A stretch of 37,312 nucleotides of DNA from Spirochaetota bacterium (GCA_029554345.1 JAKPJF010000133.1:1-37312), one strand, 5' to 3'; shown: positions 23,823-32,722, counted from the first letter of the stretch. Program-made: numbers and translations. Notes: generated by a model from the letters alone, not told the origin.

Positions 23823-26043
23823 TTGATTCTGTAAAAATAAAGTTTTCGTTTTTAAAATCAACAGTCAGTTTTCCGCCTTTTGAAAGCTTTCCGAAAACTG
23901 TAAGCTCCGCGGCAGTCTTAATGATTTCATTTCTTATTATACGTGATATTTCTCGCGCGCCCATTTCTTCAGAGTAACCGCGCGCGCATATTTCTTCGAC
24001 GCACTGCTCTGTAAATTCTACTGTTATTTTTTTCTTTTTAAGACGTGCGGCAAATTGATCAAGATTTTTCTTTACGATGCGCAATGCCATTTCTTTGTCC
24101 AGAGCGTTGAACCTGATGACAGAGTCAATACGGTTTCTGAATTCCGGAGAAAATATTTTTTTGAGAGCATCCTCAACAGCTCCGGTGTTGCTTTTTCCTG
24201 AAAATCCGATTGTATTTTTTTCAAGATCCCGCGCACCGGCATTTGAAGTCATGATAATAATTGTATTTCTGAAATCGGCCTTGCGTCCGCTGTTGTCTGT
24301 GAGCGACGCGTAGTCGAGAATCTGAAGAAGCGTATTGAAAATATCTTCATGAGCTTTTTCGATTTCATCAAGAAGAAGAACAGCATGAGGGGTGCGGCGT
24401 ACTGCTTCAGTAAGAAGACCGCCTTCTTCATAGCCGACGTAACCCGGCGGAGAACCGATAAGCCTTGCGACAGAATGCTTTTCCTGATATTCGCTCATGT
24501 CAAACCTGTGAAGAGTGAGAGAAAGATAATCCGCAAGCTGTTTGGCAAGTTCAGTCTTTCCGACGCCGGTAGGACCTACAAAGAGCATTGACGCGACGGG
24601 TTTCTTTTCTTCAGAGAATCCCGCGCGAGAACAGATTACTGCGCTTGAAATTTCTTCTATCGCTTTATCCTGACCGAAAATTAAACCCGAAAGATGCGTC
24701 TTTAGGTTTTTGAGTTTATCTGATTCGTTTGTCTTTACGGCTTCTTCCGAGATATTATATGAGCGGCTCATCGTTTTAATAATATCAGACGGATTTATGA
24801 CGGCTCGTTCGGATGTTTTGTTTTTTATAGCCGCGGAAGCTCCGGCTTCATCGATGACGTCAATTGCCTTGTCGGGGAGTTTTCTCTCGGCAATATATTT
24901 TTCGGATAGTTCAACAGCTGTACGAAGTGCTCTGTCTGTATATATGACATTATGGTGATCCTCGTATCCTTTCTTGATCCCCTGAAGTATTTTGTATGCG
25001 TCTTCAGTGCTGACTTCATCAATGTCGATCTTTGTGAATCTGCGAAGAAGAGCTCTGTCTTTTTCAATTGTTTTTCTAAATTCCTCAAACGTTGTAGAGC
25101 CGATAACGCGTATCTTTCCTCCGGCGAGAGCCGGCTTTATGATGTTGGAAATGTCGAGATGTCCGCCGGAAACGGACCCGGCTCCGACGATGGTGTGAAT
25201 TTCATCAATAAATAAAATTGAATTCTTTTCGGCTTCGATTTCGTTTAAAAGTTTTTTCAGGCGGTCTTCAAAGTCGCCTCTGAATTTTGTTCCGGCAAGA
25301 AGTGCGCCGACATCAAGAGAGAAAATTTTTGCCGACTGAAGAACTGATGGAACATTAGATGAAGCAATTCTGAGGGCGAGTCCTCCGGCGATAGCAGTCT
25401 TTCCGACGCCGCTTTCTCCGACGAAAATGGGATTGTTCTTGAAGCGCCTGCAAAGAACATGAATTGTTTTATCTAGAATATCCTCTCTTCCGATCAGGGG
25501 GTCGATCTCTCCGCGCGAGGCTTTTGCCGTGAGTTCTTCGGTGAATTTCGAGAGAACTGATTTTGAAGGAGGAACTTCTTTTATTTTTTCTTCAGCGCTT
25601 TCTGCCTCATTGTCTTCCTGAAAGCCGTTTTCTGTTACAGCGTTTAATATGTCGAGTTTTTCAACGCCTTGCTTTCTGAAAAGGTATGCGGAATATGATT
25701 CATTTTCATCGAATATTGAAGCTAAAATATCACCAAGATCAATTTCTTTTTTCTGGGAAGATATAACGTGAGAATAGGCTCTTTCGAAAATATTCTGAAG
25801 TGAAAATGTTTGAACCGGATTGGATGAATTTTCACCTGGCTCGAATTTTTCTTTGAGAAAAGTGTTTAGCTCCGTTCTCATTAATTCAGTATTGCATCCG
25901 GCAGATTCTAGCAAAGTATTTGCAGAGTCGAAATGAAGTGCGGCATAAAGCACATGCTCAGGTGAAATATATTCGTGTTTGCGGTATTCTGCTTCCTTGA
26001 ATGCCGATTGAAGAATCAGGCTAAGTTCGGTATTAATATTCAT
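23806..26043 (-). CDS. clpA: ClpA-type AAA+ unfoldase
   Basis: The 745-residue protein has a Clp N-domain (about 1-140), a D1 ATPase with Walker A GESGVGKTA (209-217) and DEIHT (280-284), and a D2 ATPase with GPTGVGKT (490-497) and LLLDEIEKAHEDIF. No long coiled-coil middle domain is present, so it is ClpA rather than ClpB or ClpC. The ClpP-docking tripeptide IGF is present (612-614). ClpA feeds unfolded substrates to ClpP, which is not encoded here. The start overlaps the clpS stop by four bases (ATGA), and its end overlaps aat. Confidence 0.96.
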   Translation of the reverse strand: MNINTELSLILQSAFKEAEYRKHEYISPEHVLYAALHFDSANTLLESAGCNTELMRTELNTFLKEKFEPGENSSNPVQTFSLQNIFERAYSHVISSQKKEIDLGDILASIFDENESYSAYLFRKQGVEKLDILNAVTENGFQEDNEAESAEEKIKEVPPSKSVLSKFTEELTAKASRGEIDPLIGREDILDKTIHVLCRRFKNNPIFVGESGVGKTAIAGGLALRIASSNVPSVLQSAKIFSLDVGALLAGTKFRGDFEDRLKKLLNEIEAEKNSILFIDEIHTIVGAGSVSGGHLDISNIIKPALAGGKIRVIGSTTFEEFRKTIEKDRALLRRFTKIDIDEVSTEDAYKILQGIKKGYEDHHNVIYTDRALRTAVELSEKYIAERKLPDKAIDVIDEAGASAAIKNKTSERAVINPSDIIKTMSRSYNISEEAVKTNESDKLKNLKTHLSGLIFGQDKAIEEISSAVICSRAGFSEEKKPVASMLFVGPTGVGKTELAKQLADYLSLTLHRFDMSEYQEKHSVARLIGSPPGYVGYEEGGLLTEAVRRTPHAVLLLDEIEKAHEDIFNTLLQILDYASLTDNSGRKADFRNTIIIMTSNAGARDLEKNTIGFSGKSNTGAVEDALKKIFSPEFRNRIDSVIRFNALDKEMALRIVKKNLDQFAARLKKKKITVEFTEQCVEEICARGYSEEMGAREISRIIRNEIIKTAAELTVFGKLSKGGKLTVDFKNENFIFTESNDKKS

Positions 26044-26354
26044 GCTTCCTCTATTCTGCAGCGTAATGGAAAACCGTTTTGTTTGGCGGCATTTTTAACC
26101 TGCATTACTTTCGTTTGTGCAATGTCATAGGTATATGTACCGCATTCCCCGAATCCGCCACGGTGAATATCAAGCATAATAGCGGTAGCTTCCTCTGCTG
26201 ACTTGCGGAATACCCTCATTAGAATCTCAACGACAAATTCCATGGAAGTGAAATTGTCATTCAGCATAATGACTTTATACATAGAAGGTTCTTTTATTTC
26301 TGTTTCTTCGAGAAATCCTGTTGAACTTTCAGAAGAATGCTGGTTATTGCTCAT
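26040..26354 (-). CDS. clpS: ClpS adaptor of the N-degron pathway
   Basis: The 104-residue protein has a floppy polar N-terminus (about 1-22), then the ClpS core: YKVIMLNDNFTSMEFVVEIL with the Asn-Asp pair and Met gate that hold an N-terminal amino group, and MLDIHRGGFGECG with the conserved His. These residues form the pocket for Leu, Phe, Trp or Tyr N-degrons, and the N-terminal tail engages ClpA. It is the first gene of clpS-clpA-aat and is divergent from pabB across a gap with a large palindrome. Confidence 0.95.
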   Translation of the reverse strand: MSNNQHSSESSTGFLEETEIKEPSMYKVIMLNDNFTSMEFVVEILMRVFRKSAEEATAIMLDIHRGGFGECGTYTYDIAQTKVMQVKNAAKQNGFPLRCRIEEA

Positions 26355-26512
26355 TGTTACGTCCGGTTAAAATCATTACTTTATTTGTAAAACGCTATTA
26401 TAGTCTGATTAATAATAACAATTTCGGCCGGATATTGTCAACTATATTGGCGGTAAAGAAATATCTTGAAATCTTTCTTCTTGACAGTTTTTTTAAAAAT
26501 TTTAATTCAAAA

Positions 26513-26550
26513 GTCAAATTATAGATTTTCAAGAAAATCTATAATTTGAC
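26513..26550. promoter_or_regulatory. 38-bp near-perfect palindrome between clpS and pabB
   Basis: Bases 26513-26530 are the exact reverse complement of 26533-26550: 18-bp arms around AA. Each end is GTCAA/TTGAC, so a -35-like TTGAC faces outward on both strands. It lies between divergently transcribed clpS (start 26354) and pabB (start 26611) and no long T-run follows, so a terminator is unlikely. A two-sided operator or a cruciform is the simplest reading. The remainder of the gap is AT-rich with no gene. Confidence 0.6.
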
Positions 26551-26610
26551 GGCGGTATATCATATATTGTCTTATTTTAAATTTTTAATATTTACCGGAT
26601 TAGACGCAAA

Positions 26611-27597
26611 ATGATTACCTGCGGTCAAAAAGATTTTCATTCGGAATTTTCACGGCTACGAAACAGCGGATGCCGTTTTATATTTGTAGTAGATTACGAA
26701 ATGGAAAGCTTGATTCTCTGTCCGACTGATGAATGTGCTTTGAACGGCATTTTTTATTACGTTCGCGGTGAAACTAATGCTTCTTTCGATTCGGATATGA
26801 AAGCTGAGATCGTGAACATTTTTCCGCCGGATTACGCGGAATACAATTTTGCTTTTGAAAAGGTTATGAAGAATATTGTTTCTGGAAATTCATATCTTTC
26901 AAATTTGACATTCCGATCCGAAATTGAAACTCAAAACTCTTTGGATGATATTTTTATTTCATCATCAGCTCCTTATAAACTTTTAATTCGTGATAAGTTC
27001 ACAGTTTTTTCACCGGAAATATTTGTAAAAATAAACGGGAAGGAAATAAAGACTTTTCCGATGAAAGGTACTATTTCTTCGGATTATCCCGATTCTCTAG
27101 AAAAGCTTATAAATGATGAAAAAGAGCAGGCTGAACATTTGACAGTTGTGGATCTCTTGCGTAATGACTTGGGGATAGTCTGCGAAAATATCAATGTGGA
27201 GCGATACCGTTATGCTGAGAAAATATCATTTAATGACGGAGGTATTTTTCAGACGAGCTCTGAAATAAAAGGTATTCTTCGGAATGAATACTATGAAGAC
27301 TTCGGAAATCTTTTACTTCAGATTCTTCCGGCAGGTTCGGTGACCGGTGCTCCCAAGAAAGAGACAATTTCAATACTTAAAGGTGCTGAAAATTATGACC
27401 GCGGTTTTTATACCGGCGTATTTGGTATTTGTGAAGGAGATTATCTTGACAGCTGTGTTATGATCCGCTTTATAGAAAAGGAAAAGGATAAACTATATTT
27501 TAAAAGCGGCGGCGGGATTACCATATACAGTAATCCTGAAAAGGAATATGAAGAACTCATTAGAAAAATATCCATTCCGGTTCATAGAGACAGTTAG
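26611..27597 (+). CDS. pabB: aminodeoxychorismate synthase component I (short form)
   Basis: PabB aminates chorismate to 4-amino-4-deoxychorismate for folate. The 328-residue protein keeps the chorismate-binding domain: FAFEKVMKNIVSGNSYLSNLTF, FPMKGTIS, DLLRNDLGIVC, the PAGSVTGAPKKETI signature, and a Glu-rich end with GGGITIYSNPEKEYEEL. PMKGTI with the lysine is the PabB-type signature; anthranilate synthase has PIAGTR-like sequence. The N-terminal subdomain is short, as in many compact PabB. Its end overlaps the pabC-like gene by 50 bases. The glutaminase subunit is not nearby. Confidence 0.9.
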   Translation: MITCGQKDFHSEFSRLRNSGCRFIFVVDYEMESLILCPTDECALNGIFYYVRGETNASFDSDMKAEIVNIFPPDYAEYNFAFEKVMKNIVSGNSYLSNLTFRSEIETQNSLDDIFISSSAPYKLLIRDKFTVFSPEIFVKINGKEIKTFPMKGTISSDYPDSLEKLINDEKEQAEHLTVVDLLRNDLGIVCENINVERYRYAEKISFNDGGIFQTSSEIKGILRNEYYEDFGNLLLQILPAGSVTGAPKKETISILKGAENYDRGFYTGVFGICEGDYLDSCVMIRFIEKEKDKLYFKSGGGITIYSNPEKEYEELIRKISIPVHRDS

Positions 27598-28165
27598 AAT
27601 AGAAAACGGAATTCTCTGTAACCTAGATTTGCATAATGTGCGTATAGCTTCTACTTTTGCAAAGTATTTTCCGCTCAGTGATCCTTTTGTAATTAAGGAC
27701 ATTCAGCTTGATTCTGTTCCTGTAAGAGGGAAATATAAACTGAGAATAGTTTATTCAGGAGATAATCGAAATTATTCTGTTGAAAAATATACAGTAAAAA
27801 AAATTGGTTCTGTAGTGGCTGTTGAATGTAGCGATGCAGAATATTTTTTTAAAAATGAAGACCGTTCGCTGTTTTCTTCATTGATGAATGATAATTATGA
27901 TGAAATATTTATTTTAAAAAAAGGCATGGTTACTGATTCATCTTTTTCAAACCTTGCATTTTATGATTCGGGAAAATGGTACACTCCTGAAACATTTCTT
28001 CTTAATGGAATTATGCGGCAGAAACTTCTTGCTGATAATATTATTCGTGAAAGGAGCATAGCGGCAGAAGATATAAAAAAATATGAGAAAATATCCTTTA
28101 TAAACTCAATGCTTGATCTTGGAGAAAGCTGTCTCAGTACGGATGAAATAGTAGTTAATTATTAG
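27548..28165 (+). CDS. pabC: class IV aminotransferase / aminodeoxychorismate lyase-like
   Basis: The 205-residue protein belongs to fold-type IV PLP enzymes: FIETVRIENGILCNLDLHNVRI at the start, RGKYKLRIVYSG with the candidate PLP lysine, DEIFILKKGMVTDSSFSNLAFY in the middle, KWYTPETFLLNGIMRQKLL and FINSMLDLGE at the end. PabC removes pyruvate to give p-aminobenzoate. The assignment is supported mainly by overlap with pabB, which couples translation. It is shorter than E. coli PabC (269) but normal for this subgroup. The exact start is unsure: AAGGA lies very near the ATG. Confidence 0.8.
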   Translation: MKNSLEKYPFRFIETVRIENGILCNLDLHNVRIASTFAKYFPLSDPFVIKDIQLDSVPVRGKYKLRIVYSGDNRNYSVEKYTVKKIGSVVAVECSDAEYFFKNEDRSLFSSLMNDNYDEIFILKKGMVTDSSFSNLAFYDSGKWYTPETFLLNGIMRQKLLADNIIRERSIAAEDIKKYEKISFINSMLDLGESCLSTDEIVVNY

Positions 28166-28170
28166 ATTGG

Positions 28171-28620
28171 CTATTCGAGTTTAATTGTTATCTGCGTGTG
28201 TAAAGTCTGCGTCTGTTTTACAAATTCTGATTCTATTTGGTAGAAAAGTGGATAGTTATCCACTTTTAAAATAAACGTTGAATACCATTGCTGATTTTCT
28301 GTCGGTTGTAATAAATGCTTTTCAATCCACTCGTTAAGCATCAGTGAAACTGATAGTTTATTTGTTTTTCTAAGTTCAATACATGCTTCATATAGTTCCG
28401 GATCGATTGAAAAGTGGATAACTATGTATTTTCCCCCACGATATTGATATTTAACATTAGAAAAAGTTTTTAAACGGTTTTCAGAAACTCGTGATGAAAC
28501 CATACCTCTTAGTGCCATATGAATTAACTTAGACCGTTTTATCTTTCCTTTGCGGCAAGCCGATTCGATAATTGTAAAATATTGTTTCTTAATAAGAGCT
28601 GTAGTTCTTAAATTATTCAC
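28171..28620 (-). CDS. ribbon-helix-helix-like protein of unknown function
   Basis: The 149-residue protein contains a segment like a ribbon-helix-helix DNA-binding unit (about residues 63-105): strand KYIVIHFSID, a helix PELYEACIELRKT, a turn, and a second helix SVSLMLNEWIEKHLL. The N-terminal part (RTTALIKKQYFTIIESACRKGKIKRSKLIHMALRGM) may also be a helical DNA-binding region. No signal or membrane segment. The codons are AT-rich. It sits between the folate genes and rho, convergent with pabC. Its own reading frame contains a palindrome and an inverted partner copy (28244-28267, 28412-28427). Confidence 0.55.
   Translation of the reverse strand: MNNLRTTALIKKQYFTIIESACRKGKIKRSKLIHMALRGMVSSRVSENRLKTFSNVKYQYRGGKYIVIHFSIDPELYEACIELRKTNKLSVSLMLNEWIEKHLLQPTENQQWYSTFILKVDNYPLFYQIESEFVKQTQTLHTQITIKLE
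28244..28267. repeat. 24-bp palindrome with a second half-copy in the same gene
   Basis: AAAAGTGGATA (28244-28254) and TATCCACTTTT (28257-28267) are perfect inverted arms around GT. The 16-mer AAAAGTGGATAACTAT at 28412-28427 is the exact reverse complement of 28252-28267. Both lie inside the ribbon-helix-helix-like gene, encoding LKVDNYPLF and YIVIHFS. The core TTATCCAC is close to a DnaA box (TTATCCACA) but differs at the last base. Confidence 0.5.
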
Positions 28621-28773
28621 GGATACCTCATGAATAATAACGGAATTTAAAATAATTTTATCGCGGTCTATTGTAATTTTTTATTCAACTAACGATTGTA
28701 TTAAGGTATATAATAAAGACTAAAATTTTAACAGTTATGATAATGACGATTCCGTAATAATGCTTTAAAAAAC

Positions 28774-28801
28774 TTGACATTTTTCGTTAATAATTTATTA
28801 T
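28774..28801 (+). promoter_or_regulatory. predicted sigma-70 promoter of rho
   Basis: TTGACA (28774-28779) and TATTAT (28796-28801) are separated by 16 bp, the best promoter match in the 336-base gap before rho. Transcription would start near 28808, leaving a leader of about 150 bases before the rho ATG. Long leaders with attenuation are known for rho in other bacteria. The rest of the gap has no open frame or obvious riboswitch. Confidence 0.65.
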
Positions 28802-28955
28802 GTACTTCGTTGGTTCCCAGCGCCTCAAGTAATCAAAAAAATGGAGTTTGTGTATTTTTCGTAATAATCCCGTGTTCCGGCATTCCGCCGTTTTTCCGCA
28901 TATTCCCTGTAAAGGCGTAAATTGAAATAATACATTCATCTTATAAAAGGTATAT

Positions 28956-30401
28956 ATGAGTACAGAAAACGAACTCGAAAAAAGCGAAACTATTCAGGAA
29001 TCTCCGCAGGCAGAAGAAACTACTGCCGAAGAGGTTACTTCCGAGCGTAAACCACGAAGACATTCAAGAAATTATAACAACGGAAATAACGGAAACAGCA
29101 CGCCTGCTGCACCGCAAGCTCCAGCACAACAGCCGAGTGCAGCTGTAGAGAAGCTTGATTTGGCAGAATTGAAGAAGCGAACGATAAACGAATTGCTTTC
29201 TCTTGCAAGAGGCATGGGAGTTGAGGGTATCTCCGGACTTAAAAAACAGGATTTGATTTTTCAGATTTTGAGAAGCCAGACTGAAAAAAACGGAAATATA
29301 TTTTCTTCAGGTGTTCTTGAAATTCTTCCTGAAGGTTTCGGATTTCTCCGTTCACAAAACTACAATTACCTTCCAGGTCCGGATGATATATACGTTTCAC
29401 CTTCTCAGATACGTCTTTTCGGTCTCAGAACGGGGGATTATGTAACCGGTCAGATCCGTCCACCTAAGGATGGTGAAAGATTTTATGCGCTTCTTAGAAT
29501 TGAAGCCGTTAACTATGATAATCCCGAAAAACTTCAGAAGCGAATACTTTTTGATAACCTTACTCCGATATATCCCAATAAACGTATAAATCTCGAGACA
29601 ACCAGTGAAAATATTGATACAAGAATAATCAACATTATGACTCCTCTCGGAAAAGGTCAGCGCGCACTAATTGTCGCTCCTCCGAGAACTGGAAAAACCA
29701 TTCTGCTTCAGAAAATCGCGAATGCAATAACTACTAATCACCCTGAGGTGTTTCTTATCGTACTTTTGATTGACGAACGTCCTGAAGAAGTAACCGATAT
29801 GCAGCGTTCAGTTCAGGGTGAAGTCGTAGCGTCTACGTTCGATGAGCCTGCTCAGCGTCACGTTCAGGTGTCCGAAATGGTCATTGAAAAAGCAAAAAGA
29901 CTTGTTGAACATGGAAAAGATGTGGTCATTCTTCTTGACTCGATTACGCGACTTGCGCGTGCATATAACCAGGTTGTTCCTACTTCAGGCAAAATTCTTT
30001 CGGGTGGTGTTGATTCAAACGCGCTTCATAAACCGAAAAGATTTTTCGGTGCGGCTAGAAACATAGAGCAGGGCGGGTCTTTAACCATTATCGCTACTGC
30101 CCTTGTTGAAACCGGAAGCCGAATGGATGAGGTAATTTTCGAAGAATTTAAAGGTACAGGAAACGCAGAATTACATCTTGACAGAAAACTGGCCGAAAGA
30201 AGAATATACCCTGCGCTTGATGTCAACAAGGCAGGAACCCGCCGTGAGGAGCTTCTTCTCGAAGAAGAAGAGCTTCAGAAGCTCTGGGTGCTCAGAAAAT
30301 TCATTTCCACTATGAGCCCGAGCGAGGTCATGGAGCTGTTAATTGACAAAATGAAAGCAACAAGAAGCAACAGAGCCTTTTTTAAGGCAATGAATTCTTA
30401 A
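28956..30401 (+). CDS. rho: transcription termination factor Rho
   Basis: The 481-residue protein has an added N-terminal extension (1-66) that is acidic, then Arg-rich, then low-complexity ([14 protein letters not shown]). The Rho N-terminal helices follow ([14 protein letters not shown]), an RNA-binding cold-shock-like domain ([16 protein letters not shown]), and a RecA-type motor with Walker [21 protein letters not shown] and [12 protein letters not shown]. The [20 protein letters not shown]-loop region is intact. It unwinds RNA to end transcription. Some bacteria carry an inserted disordered Rho region that promotes condensates; here the insertion is at the N-terminus. rpmE follows by 21 bases. 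Confidence 0.97.
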   Translation: MSTENELEKSETIQESPQAEETTAEEVTSERKPRRHSRNYNNGNNGNSTPAAPQAPAQQPSAAVEKLDLAELKKRTINELLSLARGMGVEGISGLKKQDLIFQILRSQTEKNGNIFSSGVLEILPEGFGFLRSQNYNYLPGPDDIYVSPSQIRLFGLRTGDYVTGQIRPPKDGERFYALLRIEAVNYDNPEKLQKRILFDNLTPIYPNKRINLETTSENIDTRIINIMTPLGKGQRALIVAPPRTGKTILLQKIANAITTNHPEVFLIVLLIDERPEEVTDMQRSVQGEVVASTFDEPAQRHVQVSEMVIEKAKRLVEHGKDVVILLDSITRLARAYNQVVPTSGKILSGGVDSNALHKPKRFFGAARNIEQGGSLTIIATALVETGSRMDEVIFEEFKGTGNAELHLDRKLAERRIYPALDVNKAGTRREELLLEEEELQKLWVLRKFISTMSPSEVMELLIDKMKATRSNRAFFKAMNS

Positions 30402-30422
30402 GAAAATATAAGGAGAAAATAT

Positions 30423-30623
30423 ATGAAAGACGGAATCCATCCTGAATACCACGAAACCGTAATCAAATGCGCTTGCGGAAATGAAGTTAAGACACGTTCC
30501 ACCCTTAAAGATGTTAAGGTGGAAATTTGTTCTGCTTGTCATCCTTTCTATACAAAGGAGCAGAGACTTGTTACTACTACCGGTCGTGTGGAAAAATTCA
30601 AAAAGAAATACAACATCAAATAA
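30423..30623 (+). CDS. rpmE: 50S ribosomal protein L31
   Basis: The 66-residue protein is the zinc-binding (C+) form of L31: [20 protein letters not shown], with C-x-C at 16 and 18 and C-x2-C in [11 protein letters not shown], and a terminal basic region [13 protein letters not shown]. It binds near the 5S rRNA and bridges the subunits. AAGGAGA precedes the ATG. It is co-transcribed with rho and followed at once by a factor-independent terminator. Confidence 0.97.
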   Translation: MKDGIHPEYHETVIKCACGNEVKTRSTLKDVKVEICSACHPFYTKEQRLVTTTGRVEKFKKKYNIK

Positions 30624-30630
30624 GAATCTT

Positions 30631-30654
30631 AACGCCGCTTATGCGGCGTTTTTT
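30631..30654 (+). terminator. factor-independent terminator of rho-rpmE
   Basis: AACGCCGC (30631-30638) pairs with GCGGCGTT (30643-30650) around TTAT and runs into a T6 tract (30649-30654). It sits eight bases after the rpmE stop. A textbook terminator; a rightward reading ends the rho-rpmE transcript. Confidence 0.92.
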
Positions 30655-30774
30655 ATATGTTCCTGCATTATTTTATCAATTTCCGGATTCAATTGCTTTT
30701 TAGATATTTCTATCTCTTCTACTATTCCATCACTTTATGCTTGCAAAATTAAATGACCGGGATTGACTCTTGAT

Positions 30775-32073
30775 ATGCAGAATCCTTTAACAGTTTATGA
30801 GTTATCACAGCGCATTAAAACCTGTGTGGATAACAATCCGCTTTTATCCAACGTCTGGGTTAAAGGAGAAATTACCGGTATAACATATCATTCTTCGGGG
30901 AATATATACTTCACGCTCAAAGACAAGGACAGCCTTATTTCTGCGGCATTTTTCCGTTATATGAATTCCAAGCTGAAATTTAAATTAAATGAAGGACAGA
31001 GTATCATCGCGCTCGGCAGCGTCGTCATTTATGACAAGCGCGGAAGCTATCAGCTGAAAGTCGCCGACATAATGCTTGAAGGCGTCGGTGAAATCCAGCT
31101 CATGCTTGATGAACTTAAAAAGAAGCTCGCTAAGGAAGGTCTTTTTGATGCGTCGAGAAAACGTTCTTTTCCGTTTCTTCCAAAGCGGATCGGAATTGTA
31201 ACTTCACCGACAGGTGCCGCTCTGCGCGATATTTTAAAAGTAGCTTTAAGGCGATATCCCAATCTCGAAATAATATTGGCGCCTGCAAAGGTGCAGGGCG
31301 GTGATGCGCCTAAGAGCATCATAAAAGCAATAAAGGAACTCAACCGTGACAAATGGAATGTCGACCTCATAATTGCAGGGCGCGGCGGAGGTTCCGTCGA
31401 GGATCTTCTTCCCTTCAGCGATGAGGGAGTTGTGCGCGCATTTGCCGAATCCCGCGTACCTATAATTTCTGCAGTCGGTCATCAGATAGATCATCCGATT
31501 TCTGATGAGGCGGCGGATTTTGCAGCTCCGACTCCGTCTGCTGCCGCCGAATTTGCGGTTCAGGATAAATCTCAGCTTTCTGCATCTGTTAATCAGTTTT
31601 CACGCCGAATGGATTACGCTCTCCGTAAAATTATTTCTTCTGCTGACGGCCGTCTTTCAAATATTGAAACTAAAAAAATATTTACAGAGCCCAAAGCCGC
31701 TTTTGAGTTCAAGGAATACGAACTTGACCGTATCAGTGAATCCCTTCATTATGCATTAAATGAAAAGCTGAGGGATTCGGCGTCTCGTTTGGAAAAGTGT
31801 TCTCGTTTCGAAAAAGATATGATTTTAATTACGCGCTCAAAAGAAATGCTCTTTGCAAAAGGAGCAGAACTTCTTGAAAAACTTTCGCCGCTTTCGACCA
31901 TTGCGCGCGGTTATTCCGTTTCCCTTGATTCGGCCGGAAGAATAATAAACTCGGTTGACAAAGCAAAGCAGGGAGAAAATATCAAACTGCTTCTTTCGGA
32001 CGGTTCACTGGGATGTGTTGTAAATTCCGTAAATAAAGGAGATGTTCTTGGAAAAGAAAAAGAAAAAAACTGA
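30775..32073 (+). CDS. xseA: exonuclease VII large subunit
   Basis: XseA is the catalytic subunit of the single-strand exonuclease VII. The protein (432 residues from the ATG at 30775) has an N-terminal OB fold (LTVYELSQRIKTCVDNNPLLSNVWVKGEITG), KRIGIVTSPTGAALRDIL, the catalytic region IIAGRGGGSVEDLLPFSDEG and ISAVGHQIDHPISDEAADFAAPTPSAAAE, then a long coiled coil. A TTG at 30763 is also in frame; CGGGA lies next to it and 12 bases from the ATG, so the start is uncertain. First gene of xseA-xseB-lipoprotein-aminotransferase. Confidence 0.95.
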   Translation: MQNPLTVYELSQRIKTCVDNNPLLSNVWVKGEITGITYHSSGNIYFTLKDKDSLISAAFFRYMNSKLKFKLNEGQSIIALGSVVIYDKRGSYQLKVADIMLEGVGEIQLMLDELKKKLAKEGLFDASRKRSFPFLPKRIGIVTSPTGAALRDILKVALRRYPNLEIILAPAKVQGGDAPKSIIKAIKELNRDKWNVDLIIAGRGGGSVEDLLPFSDEGVVRAFAESRVPIISAVGHQIDHPISDEAADFAAPTPSAAAEFAVQDKSQLSASVNQFSRRMDYALRKIISSADGRLSNIETKKIFTEPKAAFEFKEYELDRISESLHYALNEKLRDSASRLEKCSRFEKDMILITRSKEMLFAKGAELLEKLSPLSTIARGYSVSLDSAGRIINSVDKAKQGENIKLLLSDGSLGCVVNSVNKGDVLGKEKEKN

Positions 32074-32344
32074 AGAAACAAAAACTTTCGAATCCGCGCT
32101 TGAAGAACTTGAAGAGATAGCATCCGAACTCGAAACAGGAGAGCTGGGACTTGATGAGGCGCTTGGAAGGTATGAAAAAGGCGTTCAGCTTTCCCGCTTT
32201 TGCCGGAAGAAACTTGATGAAGCCGCCAGAAAAATAGATATTCTGCAGAAGCAGGGAGATGAAATAATTTCGAAGCCTGTGAAGCTTAAGGATGATGAGG
32301 GCGAAATTGAAGAAGGCGAAGACGTACAGGGGGAATTGCTTTGA
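32042..32344 (+). CDS. xseB: exonuclease VII small subunit
   Basis: The small subunits coat the XseA coiled coil in the holoenzyme. The 100-residue protein has the family core ESALEELEEIASELETGELGLDEALGRYEKGVQL, predicted as two helices, with an acidic C-terminal tail. The ATG at 32042 directly abuts the ribosome site AAAGGAG, while the TTG at 32048 is six bases after it, so the true start may be TTG. It overlaps xseA by 32 bases, giving coupled synthesis. Confidence 0.92.
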   Translation: MFLEKKKKKTEETKTFESALEELEEIASELETGELGLDEALGRYEKGVQLSRFCRKKLDEAARKIDILQKQGDEIISKPVKLKDDEGEIEEGEDVQGELL

Positions 32345-32712
32345 GAAAAATATTAGCTTTATGTTTTCTTTTTTTATTGGCATCATGCTCCAAAAAGGAT
32401 CCGGTCGTTTTTTGCGAGGGAACGGATACTGAAGGTAAGCCTGTAAAAATTGGAAAAGTTTTCACGACAGGAATGATTACTGTTTACGGAAAATTTTCAT
32501 CTCCTTTCGGAACAGAAAACGTCACCATCAAACTTTATGATACCGAAGACGGTGACATACTTCCGGAAGAAACGCAGACTGTTAAGGTTGACCCTTTAGC
32601 GAAAACCGTGCGCACGGATTTTTTAATAATTAATGAAAGTTCGTACAAGGCAGTTGTTGAAGGTAAGGACGGAAATGTTCTTGGTGAAGGAACTGTTAAA
32701 ATACTTGAATGA
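32341..32712 (+). CDS. small lipoprotein of unknown function
   Basis: The 123-residue protein starts with TTG at 32341, overlapping the xseB stop (TTGA). It has a clear lipoprotein signal peptide: MRK, a hydrophobic core, then LASC with Cys16. The mature 107 residues are beta-rich (GKVFTTGMITVYGKF, NVTIKLYDTEDGDILPEE, YKAVVEGKDGNVLGEGTVKI), like an immunoglobulin-type fold. No catalytic motif. It is fixed in the xse operon but unlikely to take part in exonuclease VII; the link is probably only transcription. Confidence 0.75.
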   Translation: MRKILALCFLFLLASCSKKDPVVFCEGTDTEGKPVKIGKVFTTGMITVYGKFSSPFGTENVTIKLYDTEDGDILPEETQTVKVDPLAKTVRTDFLIINESSYKAVVEGKDGNVLGEGTVKILE

Positions 32713-32722
32713 GGAAAAATAA

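Noticed and set aside
28244..28427. Replication origin with DnaA boxes
   Set aside because: Only two near matches (last base differs) inside a coding region, with no AT-rich unwinding element or dnaA/dnaN neighbours.
30639..30732. Minus-strand frame ending SKKQLNPEIDKIMQEHIKNAA
   Set aside because: It has no start codon after an upstream stop and its end lies in the rpmE terminator stem. Probably chance.
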